DNA from: Fibrisoma limi BUZ 3 | Lineage (GTDB): Bacteria > Bacteroidota > Bacteroidia > Cytophagales > Spirosomataceae | Length of the DNA stretch: 64,000 bases | Assembly: GCF_000296815.2 (NCBI RefSeq) | Contig: NZ_CAIT01000009.1 | Coordinates: 124,001 to 188,000 of the forward strand | Reading direction: 5' to 3' | Shown: positions 1 to 8,042 of the stretch, in pieces | How positions within the stretch are numbered: position 1 is the first letter of the stretch | How the letters are laid out: each line of letters starts with the position of its first letter | The notes under the pieces: generated by a model | Databases searched by the model: none | What the model saw: only the letters and a program-made list of their open reading frames with translations | Told to the model about the DNA's origin: nothing | Translations under genes and position numbers: made by a program

Positions 1-158
1 CTCCATACCATACTTATTAATATCTTTTGTAAAAGCATAGTAAAAACTTGATTTTACGCAAACCGATAGATCCATCGTACCTGGAAAGAATCAAAAATCA
101 GTAACACCCCCGTTGGAGTACAAGAAAATAAATTAGCGTACATAAACCATAGTAACAC

Positions 159-1163
159 ATGCCCGGAACTCCCTCCAGATTAACCCGTATTGGGGTTTTC
201 TATGATGGTAATTATTTCCTACACGTAAGTAACTATTACAATTATTCACATGAACGTCGCAGCCGGATCAGCATTTCCGGTCTGCACGAATTTATTCGTC
301 GTCAGGTAGCCGAAGAAGAAAACGTAGACGTTCGGCTGTGTCAGATTGTCGATGCCCACTACTTCCGGGGTCGTCTGAACGCGCACGAGGCTAACCAGCG
401 CGGCAATCAACTATTTTACGACCGGCTGTTTGATGATATCCTGATGTCGGAGGGCGTCGTGACGCATTACCTTCCGGTAAAAACCTACCAGGGATACCGC
501 CAGGAAAAAGGGATTGACGTATGGCTCGCCCTCGAAGCGTTTGAACTGGCGCTCCATAAAAAGTTTGACGTAGTGGTGCTGATCACCTCCGACGGCGACT
601 ACGTACCACTCATTCGGAAACTGAATACACTGGGCTCCCGCGTGATGGTTCTGAGCTGGGACTTTGAGTTCCTGAACGACGAAGGTGAAAAGCAGGTCAC
701 CCGCACCTCGCAGGATCTGCTCGAAGACGTATCGTATCCGGTCGGTATGCACGAGTTGATCGACACCCGGCTGCGGAAAAACGACGCGGTCATCCAGAAT
801 CTGTTCGTTAAGCAGCAACCCCGCCCAACGTTCACGGCCGTGAACGGGAACGGTAGCTATTCGAACGGCAACGGCTTTGGCAGCGGCCCGGCGTACGGTA
901 ACTACCAGATCGACGACGAGCCCAACTACAACGTAGCCGACATAGATACCGACCCGGAAGGTCGGAAAGTGAGTACGATCCGCAGCCTGAAAACCGGCTA
1001 TGGCTTTATCAACTACCCGCCTAATAACCTGTTTTTCCACTATACGAGCCTGCTCGATGTAGACTTCAACGAACTACAGATCGACGACGAGGTAGAGTTC
1101 ACCCTTGGCAAAAACGCCGAAGGGAAGGACATTGCCGTTGAGGTTCGGTTGCTCCAACAATAA
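159..1163 (+). CDS. NYN-domain (LabA/DUF88-like) protein with C-terminal cold-shock-like domain
   Basis: A 334-residue protein. The N-terminal half is a NYN domain of the PIN-like nuclease fold: an acidic strand (VFYDGNYF, about residues 13-20), KGIDVWLALEA with a conserved Asp near residue 125, and TSDGDYVPLI near 142-151. These Asp residues are the expected metal ligands. A Gly/Asn-rich linker (about 225-250) leads to a C-terminal segment (about 270-334) with the cold-shock pattern (GYGFINY, LFFHYTSL), which normally binds single-stranded nucleic acid. The combination suggests an RNA-binding or RNA-cleaving protein; the substrate is unknown. Its TAA stop touches the ATG of pabB, so the two genes are probably cotranscribed. 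The fold is clear, the catalytic activity is inferred. Confidence 0.85.
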   Translation: MPGTPSRLTRIGVFYDGNYFLHVSNYYNYSHERRSRISISGLHEFIRRQVAEEENVDVRLCQIVDAHYFRGRLNAHEANQRGNQLFYDRLFDDILMSEGVVTHYLPVKTYQGYRQEKGIDVWLALEAFELALHKKFDVVVLITSDGDYVPLIRKLNTLGSRVMVLSWDFEFLNDEGEKQVTRTSQDLLEDVSYPVGMHELIDTRLRKNDAVIQNLFVKQQPRPTFTAVNGNGSYSNGNGFGSGPAYGNYQIDDEPNYNVADIDTDPEGRKVSTIRSLKTGYGFINYPPNNLFFHYTSLLDVDFNELQIDDEVEFTLGKNAEGKDIAVEVRLLQQ

Positions 1164-2465
1164 ATGAATGCAGTCCGTTTTGCGGTCGACGACACCGAAT
1201 CGTGGCGCTGGCAAGCCCTTCGCTGGGCTGCCAGTCAATACGCATACGTAGCGTGGTTCGCCAGCAACGGCCTTGAATACCCTGATAACCCGTTTCCCAA
1301 CCGACTCTGCATCGGTGCGAAACGGGTTGTTTCGTTTTCGGACGGTGACGCGTTTTCAGCCCTATTCCGGACCCATCAGCAGAAGCCAACTTTCCTGGTC
1401 GGTTATTTCGGCTATGATCTTAAAAATCAACTTGAAGCGCTGAGCAGCCGCCATCCGGACCGGCTGGGCTTCCCGGATGTTTACTTTGCCGAGCCGGAGT
1501 GGGTCATTGATGTTAATCCTGCTGGTGTAGTGACGGTCTGGGGTGATGGCGATGTACAGGCACTACGTACGGCCATTGATCAGCACCAGTCCCAACCCGC
1601 TCCGCCGATCTTCACTACGGTACAAAGCCGGGTTTCGCGGGATGACTACCTAGGGAACGTTGAGCGTATCCGGCAGTATATCAGAGAGGGCGAGGTGTAT
1701 GAATTAAACTACTGCGTTGAGTTTTTTGCCGAAAACGCTATCCTCGATCCGGTCGCTACGTACGAAGCCCTGACCAGGCGGTCACCCATGCCATTCTCAA
1801 CATTTTTGAAGCTGGATGATCGCTACCTGATGGGTGCTTCGCCGGAGCGGTTTCTGAAAAAAGAGGGCCATCGACTCATCTCGCAGCCTATCAAGGGTAC
1901 GATTCGACGGGGGCAGTCGCCGGAGGAAGACGAGCGGCTTCGCACCCAGTTACTGAACAGCGAAAAGGAGCGCGCCGAGAATCTCATGATTGTTGATTTA
2001 GTACGTAATGATCTGGCCCGTTCTTCCCAAACCGGCTCCGTTCGGGTTGAGGAACTGTTCGGCATTTATACGTTCCGGCAGGTTCATCAGATGATTTCGA
2101 CGGTGTCGGCTACGTTGCGCGAGGGCGTTGCGTGGTCAGACGCCATTAAATACGCCTTTCCGATGGGCAGCATGACTGGTGCGCCCAAAATTCGGGCTAT
2201 GGAGCTGATCGACGAACTGGAGGTCAGCCGCCGGGGATTGTTTTCAGGAGCCATCGGCTTTGTGACGCCCAACGGCGATTTTGATTTCAACGTCGTGATT
2301 CGGAGCCTGCAATACAATGCCCAAAGCCATTACGCTTCGTTTTCGGTGGGCAGCGCCATCACCTACGACGCCGACCCAGCGCAGGAATGGGACGAATGCC
2401 TGTTGAAAGCCCAGGCCATACGGTCGATCCTGGAGCCGGCCACTACGTCCGTAACAGCCGGCTGA
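1164..2465 (+). CDS. pabB: Aminodeoxychorismate synthase component I
   Basis: A chorismate-binding enzyme of 433 residues. It should convert chorismate to 4-amino-4-deoxychorismate for folate synthesis, using ammonia from a PabA glutaminase that is not encoded nearby. The chorismate-binding domain covers about residues 155-425. The motif SQPIKGTIRRG carries the Lys typical of PabB, where TrpE has PIAGT; this is the main reason to prefer PabB over anthranilate synthase. Other family motifs are MGASPERFL, NLMIVDLVRNDLAR and PMGSMTGAPKIRAMELID. The start codon follows the NYN gene stop directly, so translation is probably coupled. The gene converges on the SDR at 2478 with only 12 bases between them and no visible terminator. 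Confidence 0.92.
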   Translation: MNAVRFAVDDTESWRWQALRWAASQYAYVAWFASNGLEYPDNPFPNRLCIGAKRVVSFSDGDAFSALFRTHQQKPTFLVGYFGYDLKNQLEALSSRHPDRLGFPDVYFAEPEWVIDVNPAGVVTVWGDGDVQALRTAIDQHQSQPAPPIFTTVQSRVSRDDYLGNVERIRQYIREGEVYELNYCVEFFAENAILDPVATYEALTRRSPMPFSTFLKLDDRYLMGASPERFLKKEGHRLISQPIKGTIRRGQSPEEDERLRTQLLNSEKERAENLMIVDLVRNDLARSSQTGSVRVEELFGIYTFRQVHQMISTVSATLREGVAWSDAIKYAFPMGSMTGAPKIRAMELIDELEVSRRGLFSGAIGFVTPNGDFDFNVVIRSLQYNAQSHYASFSVGSAITYDADPAQEWDECLLKAQAIRSILEPATTSVTAG

Positions 2466-2477
2466 GGGTAGGCTGCG

Positions 2478-3383
2478 TTACTCCTGTCCTTCTTTCTTAC
2501 TGGCGCGATTGGCCTGTTTGATTGTCTGCTCAATCACATCCCACTGCTCATTGGAGACCTGCTCGAGGTGATTAAATTCGCCGGCCATTAATACCTCCCC
2601 CCCGTCGATCGTGATGCACTCGCCGGTAATGAAACCCGAAAAGTCGGACAGCAGAAAGGCCGCCAGATTGGCCAGTTCCTGATGCTCCCCGACCCGCTTA
2701 AGCGGAATGCGACTGACCGGGTCCATCATCTTGATGAGCGGCTCCGGAAACAACCGCTCCCAGGCTCCCTTGGTCGGGAACGGTCCCGGCGCGATGGCAT
2801 TCAGCCGGATGCCGTATTTCCCCCACTCAGCAGCCAGCGATCTGGTCATGATCAACGCGCCCCCTTTGGCTACCGCCGATGGTACTACGTAGCCGGAACC
2901 CGTCGTGGCATAGGTTGTCGAGATATTGAGCACCGTCCCACGAATCTGGTTGTCGATCCAGTATTTACCCACGGCCAGGGTGAAATAGTACGTGCCGCGC
3001 AGGACGATGTCCACAATGGTATCGAACGCTTTGTACGACAGCCGTTCGGTCGGACTGATGAAGTTACCGGCCGAGTTGTTCAGCAAGCCATCGATCCGTC
3101 CGAACCGCTCGATAGTTCGGGCCAGTACGTTCTCGATCTCTTCCGGTTTCCGGACATCGCAGGCCACGGCCAGAATCTGCCCCGCGCCGGCTGTGTTGCT
3201 CACTTCCTGCGTCAGTTCTTCGGCCGTCTGATCCAGCACGGCCTGCCGGCGGCTACAAATGGTGACGTTGGCACCCAACTGCAAAAAATAGCGGGTCATT
3301 GACTTACCTAAGCCCGTGCCTCCGCCGGTTACGATGATGGTTTTTCCCTTGAGCGCGTCATCGCGCAGCATACCTGTCGTCAT
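2478..3383 (-). CDS. SDR oxidoreductase, 2,4-dienoyl-CoA reductase-like
   Basis: A classical short-chain dehydrogenase of 301 residues. The NADP-binding glycine motif TGGGTGLGKSM lies near residues 20-30. NNSAGNF replaces the usual NNAG, as in peroxisomal-type 2,4-dienoyl-CoA reductases. GPFPTKGAWERLFP is also characteristic of that branch. The canonical YxxxK is not obvious; the equivalent region reads YVVPSAVAKGG, again as in dienoyl-CoA reductases. The expected role is reduction of 2,4-dienoyl-CoA during unsaturated fatty acid beta-oxidation. The crotonase gene lies directly upstream on the same strand, separated only by a long inverted repeat, which supports a shared pathway. Substrate assignment is by family resemblance. 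Confidence 0.85.
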   Translation of the reverse strand: MTTGMLRDDALKGKTIIVTGGGTGLGKSMTRYFLQLGANVTICSRRQAVLDQTAEELTQEVSNTAGAGQILAVACDVRKPEEIENVLARTIERFGRIDGLLNNSAGNFISPTERLSYKAFDTIVDIVLRGTYYFTLAVGKYWIDNQIRGTVLNISTTYATTGSGYVVPSAVAKGGALIMTRSLAAEWGKYGIRLNAIAPGPFPTKGAWERLFPEPLIKMMDPVSRIPLKRVGEHQELANLAAFLLSDFSGFITGECITIDGGEVLMAGEFNHLEQVSNEQWDVIEQTIKQANRASKKEGQE

Positions 3384-3396
3384 ATGGTAAAGAGTG

Positions 3397-3464
3397 AAAG
3401 AGCGAAAGAGTGAATGAGCGAATGTTAGCGGAGCTTGTTTCGCTCATTCACTCTTTCGCTCTTT
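3397..3464. repeat. Long inverted repeat (26-bp perfect arms) made of 8-base words
   Basis: The left arm at 3397-3422 and right arm at 3439-3464 are perfect reverse complements over 26 bp, with a 16-base loop. The left arm and its flank are a near-tandem repeat of period 8 (gagtgaaa, gagcgaaa, gagtgaat, gagcgaat). It begins four bases beyond the crotonase stop and ends 13 bases before the SDR start. There is no T-tract. In RNA it could form a very strong hairpin between two cotranscribed genes. Confidence 0.9.
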
Positions 3465-3468
3465 ACAT

Positions 3469-4308
3469 TTAGTATCCCCTTTCGATTTTCTTGTTGAATT
3501 CGGCTTTTCGTTTGTCCAAAGTGGCCTGCATGGCTTCGCTGAAGTCGTCGGATTGCAGTTGCGACGAATTCCAGAGAGCGACGTATTGCAGGCCGTCTTC
3601 GATGGATTTATTAAAACTGTAGTTCAGCACCTGCTTGGCACCCTGCACTGCCCCGGCCGGATTTTCGGCAATTTTCTGGGCAAGAGCCTGCGCTTCGGCA
3701 AACAGATCGTCGGGAGTTTGATACACGTGATTGACCAGGCCAATCCTTTCGGCGAAGGCCGCGTCGTAATCGGCACCCGTGAAGGCCATTTCGCGGGTGT
3801 AGCCCTGACCGATAATGTTCGGCAGAAACTGTAGCCCACCTATATCGGGCGTAATGGCCAGCTTAGCTTCCCGCAGACTGAACTTAGCATCCCGCGAACA
3901 CAGCCGGATATCGGCGGCCGCAATCATGTTAACGCCCCCGCCAATGCACCAGCCGTGGATGGCCGCAATGATGGGCTTTGGCGACTGGTACATCTTCTGA
4001 AAACCCGACTGCATCCGGCGAATCTCAGCCATCAGTTCGATTCGCTGATGCGCGACCATCGTGCCGCTCGTCATCGTGCCCAGTCGCGGCATCATCCGTT
4101 GCAGATCCAGACCGTAACTGAAATGATCGCCACCACCCCGAAAAACAACGCACCGCACGTCGTGCATACCGTTGATCTCGTCCATTGCCTGGGGCAGCTC
4201 GTCCCAAAATTCCGGCCCCATGGCATTTCCTTTGCCCGGTCCTGTCAGCGAAACGGTCAGTATACCGTCGGTTTGTTCAAAAGCGAGTGATTGATACGTC
4301 TGGTTCAT
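3469..4308 (-). CDS. Crotonase-family enoyl-CoA hydratase/isomerase
   Basis: An enoyl-CoA hydratase/isomerase superfamily protein of 279 residues from the ATG at 4308 (MNQTYQSLAFEQTDG). An upstream in-frame ATG at 4380 would add 24 residues with no family resemblance and would run through the palindromic operator, so I reject it. Oxyanion-hole segments are FRGGGDHFSYGLDL and IHGWCIGGGVNMIAAADIR. An acidic residue in ITPDIGGLQFLP matches the delta(3,5)-delta(2,4)-dienoyl-CoA isomerase (ECH1) branch, which fits the dienoyl-CoA reductase-like gene just downstream. Together they would process fatty acids with double bases at odd positions. The precise reaction is inferred from family and neighbour. 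Confidence 0.87.
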   Translation of the reverse strand: MNQTYQSLAFEQTDGILTVSLTGPGKGNAMGPEFWDELPQAMDEINGMHDVRCVVFRGGGDHFSYGLDLQRMMPRLGTMTSGTMVAHQRIELMAEIRRMQSGFQKMYQSPKPIIAAIHGWCIGGGVNMIAAADIRLCSRDAKFSLREAKLAITPDIGGLQFLPNIIGQGYTREMAFTGADYDAAFAERIGLVNHVYQTPDDLFAEAQALAQKIAENPAGAVQGAKQVLNYSFNKSIEDGLQYVALWNSSQLQSDDFSEAMQATLDKRKAEFNKKIERGY

Positions 4309-4326
4309 ACTAGTATGCTTGCATAC
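4306..4326. promoter_or_regulatory. Nested palindromic operator candidate at the crotonase start
   Basis: Two overlapping palindromes share one half-site: CATACTAGTATG at 4306-4317 (perfect) and GTATGC-TT-GCATAC at 4313-4326. Together they give CATAC/GTATG half-sites in alternating orientation over the start codon and leader. A near-match to the -7 box on the minus strand (TACCTTTA, 4342-4335, one mismatch) lies just upstream, so a bound repressor would cover the likely transcription start. TetR- or GntR-like control is plausible; the regulator is unknown. Confidence 0.55.
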
Positions 4327-4384
4327 GGTTAGCGTAAAGGTAGTATTATTCTGATATTTTGTTGATTTGGCCCTTATCAACTTG

Positions 4385-5803
4385 TCAGGTCATGCGGCAC
4401 AATTGGCCTATCTGCTTTAACCCATCCAGGTAGGTAACTGTTGGCGGATGCCCATACGCAATACGTAAACAGGTAGCATACTGGGGTTGCGTCGTGAATA
4501 GATGTCCTGGATAGAACGTAATTCCAGCGCTGACGGCCTGAGTCAGAAGCGCAGCGGCTGAATACCCATCGGGAAGTTCGACCCACAGCACAAATCCACC
4601 CGCTGGCCGACTGACCGTTGTACCATCAGGGAAGCTGGTCAGGACCGCATCCAGATACGTCAGCATGTGTTTCTGAAGGGCAGCCCGCAGTTTTCGCAGG
4701 TGCAGATCGAACCGACCGATCCGCAAAAAATCGGCGATGGCGGCCTGCGTAATACGGGCCGGACTGATGGTCTGCATGAGTTGTGCCCGGATCACGGCTT
4801 CCTGATAGCGCCCCGGAAATACCCAACCGACCCGATAACCGGGGGCCAGTGTTTTCGACACCGATGAACAGAGTAGCACCCGCCCGGCCGTATCGAAACT
4901 GTGGCAGGTGCGCGGTCGGACGCTGCCAAAATACGTTTCGCCGTAGATATCGTCTTCAATCAGCGGCAGATCGTATCGGGCGAGCAGGTTCACCAGCGCG
5001 GCTTTACGCTCGTCGGCCATACAGTACCCGCTGGGATTACTAAACGTAGGGGTCAGCACCACGGCCCGAATCGATTCGTTGCGGATGGCCTGTTCGAGCG
5101 CTTCCAGATCAGGACCCGTTTGTGGGTGAGTCGGCAGTTCATACGCCCGAACACCCATGCCTTCCATTGCCTGCAAAATGCCGTAGTACGCTGGGGATTC
5201 GACCGCCACTACGTCGCCGGGCTGGGTCGTAGCTCGCAACGCCAGCGTAATGGCTTCCAGACAACCGTTGGTGACCACCACCTCGTCGGCCGATACGCGG
5301 CTTCCACCGTTGAACGACAGCCGGGCGATTTGCCGACGTAGTTCAGGCGAACCGGCCGTAGCCTCGTAGCCCAGACCGCTGTCCGGCAGTTGACGTACCG
5401 CCGTTAACAACGACTTGTTGAGCTTCGCCTGCGGGAGCAAGTCAAGACTTGGTACAGCCACGGCCAGATCAACAATGTCGGGTTGTGTCCAGCCCTTAGC
5501 CAGACTACGCATCGCTTCGCTGATGGTGATTGGCGTTGCCATCGGACGCGGCTGGCTGGTACGGGGTACTAGACCGGGCTGATTCCCCGCCGACCGTACG
5601 TAGTAGCCTGACTGTGGGCGAGAGACAATCAATCCGCGGGCTTCCAGATCGTAGTACGCCCGGAAGGCGGTCGTGACGCTAACGCCCTGCTCACGACTCA
5701 ATTGCCGAACCGAAGGCAACCGCTCACCCATCCGCAAAACACCCTGCTCAATCTGGTACCGAAGCTGGTCAGCCAGTTGGCGATATCGAAAGCCGTCTGT
5801 CAT
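4385..5803 (-). CDS. MocR/GntR-type regulator with aminotransferase domain
   Basis: A 472-residue fusion typical of the MocR (PdxR-like) family. Residues 1-75 are a GntR winged helix (YRQLADQLRYQIEQG, LPSVRQLSREQGVSVTTAFRAYYDLEARGLI). Residues about 110-470 are a fold-type I aminotransferase domain with VVVTNGCLEAITLALRA, LTPTFSNPSGY, EDDIYGE and the PLP-lysine motif SSVSKTLAPGYRVGW. Such proteins sense PLP or an amino compound and usually control a neighbouring divergent gene. Here the divergent neighbour is a PLP-dependent decarboxylase, 105 bases away, with a direct repeat in the gap. Regulation of that gene is inferred. Confidence 0.9.
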   Translation of the reverse strand: MTDGFRYRQLADQLRYQIEQGVLRMGERLPSVRQLSREQGVSVTTAFRAYYDLEARGLIVSRPQSGYYVRSAGNQPGLVPRTSQPRPMATPITISEAMRSLAKGWTQPDIVDLAVAVPSLDLLPQAKLNKSLLTAVRQLPDSGLGYEATAGSPELRRQIARLSFNGGSRVSADEVVVTNGCLEAITLALRATTQPGDVVAVESPAYYGILQAMEGMGVRAYELPTHPQTGPDLEALEQAIRNESIRAVVLTPTFSNPSGYCMADERKAALVNLLARYDLPLIEDDIYGETYFGSVRPRTCHSFDTAGRVLLCSSVSKTLAPGYRVGWVFPGRYQEAVIRAQLMQTISPARITQAAIADFLRIGRFDLHLRKLRAALQKHMLTYLDAVLTSFPDGTTVSRPAGGFVLWVELPDGYSAAALLTQAVSAGITFYPGHLFTTQPQYATCLRIAYGHPPTVTYLDGLKQIGQLCRMT

Positions 5804-5809
5804 ACATAC

Positions 5810-5848
5810 AACTGATATTGTTCTTTTTGCAAAAACTGGATCTGTTTC
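5810..5848. promoter_or_regulatory. Direct-repeat candidate MocR operator
   Basis: AACTGATATTGTTC (5810-5823) and AACTGGATCTGTTTC (5834-5848) form an imperfect direct repeat with a 24-base period, roughly two helical turns. It sits in the gap between the MocR gene (start 5803) and the divergent decarboxylase gene. Published MocR operators are often direct repeats. A -7-like box GAACTTTG (5866-5873, one mismatch to TAnnTTTG) would drive the decarboxylase. The assignment is an inference from position and pattern. Confidence 0.35.
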
Positions 5849-5908
5849 ATATTACAAACTTGGCAGAACTTTGCCCGACAAACAACTAATGAACAAACCA
5901 CTATCCGT

Positions 5909-7318
5909 ATGAACCTTATGCATCAGGAAGGCCAGCAATTTAAAGTACTGCTGGAGCTGGCCCAATCGCAGGCGCTTTCATATCTGCAAGGCTTACCCCA
6001 CATGCCAATCAGCCGACCTGCCCCCGTTCAACCCTCGGTTGATTTACCCGAGCGTGGCATGGGTACGTCAGCCGCTTTATCGCAGTTTCAGACCTATTTC
6101 TCGCAGGCGCTTGTCGCTTCGTCTGGTCCGCGCTACTGGGGGTTCGTGACGGGTGGCACTACGCCCGCGGCCATCGTTGGCGACTGGCTGACGGCCGTTT
6201 ACGACCAGAATCCGCAGAGTGTTACCGGGCCGGGCGATGTATCGGCGGCTATTGAACTACACACCCTTCAGCTCTACCGTCAGTTGTTTGGCTTGCCTGA
6301 CGGCTTTATGGGTGGTTTTGTAACGGGCGCAACGCTATCCAACTTTACCGCGCTGGCCGTAGCGCGGCAGTGGGCCGGTCAGCAGCTTGGCCACGACATT
6401 GCCCGCGACGGTGTTACGTCCGGTATTCGGATTCTGGCTGCGACGCCCCACTCGTCGGTCGTTAAGTCGCTGGCGATGCTGGGCCTCGGCAGCCGACACA
6501 TGACGTACATCCGGAAACCGGCCGACCGTGAAGCGATGGACGTAGCGCATCTGGAAGCGTTACTGGCTCAGCAACCCGACGTACCGACCATCCTGATTTC
6601 GAGCGGGGGCACGGTCAATACGGTAGATTACGACGACATGCAGGCCATTGCCGAACTCCAGAAACGGTATTCCTTCTGGTGGCACGTCGACGCGGCATTC
6701 GGAGGGTTCGCGGCCTTGTCGCCCCGTTTTCAGGACCGGCTGGCAGGTTGGGAACTGGCCGACAGCATCACCATCGACAACCATAAATGGCTGAACGTAC
6801 CTTACGACAATGCCGTGTACCTCATTAAATCCCATCACGCGACTTTGCAGGTTCAAACGTTTCAGAACTCCAACGCCCCGTATCTGGGCGACCCGCTGGC
6901 CGACTTTAGTTACCTGAACTACGGCCCCGAAAACAGCCGCCGACTGCGGGCGCTCCCCGTCTGGCTTACATTGCTGGCATACGGTCGGGAAGGGTACCGC
7001 CAGCTTGTGGAACAGAACGTGGAGCAGGCCTGTGCGTTCGGAGGACTGATTGACCAATCTGATTTCCTGCAACTCGAAGCGCCGGTACGGCTAAATGTGG
7101 TTTGTTTTTCGCTGAAGCAGTACCGGACTGATAAAGAGAAACTCACTCAATTCCAGAAAAAGCTGGAAGCGCTGGGTCAAGTCTTCATGACACCCACCGT
7201 CTACAACGGCGCTTACTGCCTGCGGGCAGCCTTCGTCAACTGGCGAACATCACCCGACGATCTGCGACTGGCGATGGAGAGTATGCAGGAAGCCTGGAAA
7301 GCCGTGCGCGAAGCATAA
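5909..7318 (+). CDS. PLP-dependent amino acid decarboxylase family protein
   Basis: A group II (glutamate/aromatic amino acid-type) PLP decarboxylase of 469 residues. Motifs: GFVTGGATLSN-like FVTGATLSNFTAL for phosphate binding, ISSGGTVNTVDYDD, WWHVDAAFGGF with the cofactor-binding Asp and stacking residues, and DSITIDNHKWLNVPYD with the Schiff-base Lys. The substrate cannot be read from the sequence. The divergent MocR-type regulator suggests expression controlled by an amino compound or PLP status. ATG codons at 5909 and 5918 are both possible; I use the first. An out-of-frame ATG at 5889 opens only a seven-residue reading frame. No terminator is visible before the next gene. Confidence 0.88.
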   Translation: MNLMHQEGQQFKVLLELAQSQALSYLQGLPHMPISRPAPVQPSVDLPERGMGTSAALSQFQTYFSQALVASSGPRYWGFVTGGTTPAAIVGDWLTAVYDQNPQSVTGPGDVSAAIELHTLQLYRQLFGLPDGFMGGFVTGATLSNFTALAVARQWAGQQLGHDIARDGVTSGIRILAATPHSSVVKSLAMLGLGSRHMTYIRKPADREAMDVAHLEALLAQQPDVPTILISSGGTVNTVDYDDMQAIAELQKRYSFWWHVDAAFGGFAALSPRFQDRLAGWELADSITIDNHKWLNVPYDNAVYLIKSHHATLQVQTFQNSNAPYLGDPLADFSYLNYGPENSRRLRALPVWLTLLAYGREGYRQLVEQNVEQACAFGGLIDQSDFLQLEAPVRLNVVCFSLKQYRTDKEKLTQFQKKLEALGQVFMTPTVYNGAYCLRAAFVNWRTSPDDLRLAMESMQEAWKAVREA

Positions 7319-7392
7319 TGAATTCATAAAGCACGGGTGGTTACGAAACCGTATTTTTACAACGCATCACTGTTCACCTTCCTGACCACCCT

Positions 7393-7887
7393 ATGGCTTT
7401 TATTGGCTATCCCGAAGCAAAGCTACTGAAACAACCCGTCAGCGACGAACGGGTTAAACCGCAGGACATTGTAAAACGCGTTCTGTGGGGCGACTACGCC
7501 GAAATCATTGACACGACCACATCAGCTACCCACACGAAAGTTCACTGCCGCAACGCTGATGGCTGGGTTGCCAACAAACTCCTGCAGGCGGAGCGGCTGC
7601 TTGAAATCAACTTCATCGATGTTGGGCAGGGCGACGGCTGTTTTCTGGTAACACCCGATGATAAGTTCATCCTGATCGACGCTGGTCGCGACGACAGCAT
7701 GTACCGGTTCCTGAAGTGGCGCTTCAACCTCTCGCACAATAACTTCGTGATTCCGCTCGATTACGTCGTGATGACCCACTCCGACCTGGATCATTACGGC
7801 GGTTTCCGGCCAATCATTGATTCGGGCCGCTTCACCATCCGGCGTATGTACCACAACGGCCTCGTGGAGCGCACCGGTTTAACCTGA
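7393..7887 (+). CDS. 5' fragment of the frameshifted MBL-fold gene
   Basis: A 164-residue product if translation ends at TGA 7885-7887. It has the SH3-like segment and the HxDxDH-type metal motif (HSDLDH near residue 133), but lacks the later histidines needed for a complete metal site. It is probably non-functional alone. Confidence 0.6.
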   Translation: MAFIGYPEAKLLKQPVSDERVKPQDIVKRVLWGDYAEIIDTTTSATHTKVHCRNADGWVANKLLQAERLLEINFIDVGQGDGCFLVTPDDKFILIDAGRDDSMYRFLKWRFNLSHNNFVIPLDYVVMTHSDLDHYGGFRPIIDSGRFTIRRMYHNGLVERTGLT

Positions 7888-8042
7888 TCGGGCCGGTTAT
7901 TACCGTAGGCACGGAAGAATACATCACCGACCTCTGCGATACGTTCGATAAGGTAAAACAGCTACTGGACGTCGACGCTAATCGGGGTAATAAGCTGTAT
8001 CCGAACCTGCTGCACGACGCCTATCAATCCACTACGCTTGGG

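Noticed and set aside
3391-3422. Period-8 repeat considered as a CRISPR-like array
   Set aside because: There are no spacers; units are contiguous and mirrored in a hairpin.
7876-7887. Programmed -1 frameshift at TTTAACC
   Set aside because: The heptamer does not fit X XXY YYZ: re-pairing of both tRNAs would be poor, and no stimulatory structure is evident. A mutation or sequencing error is simpler.
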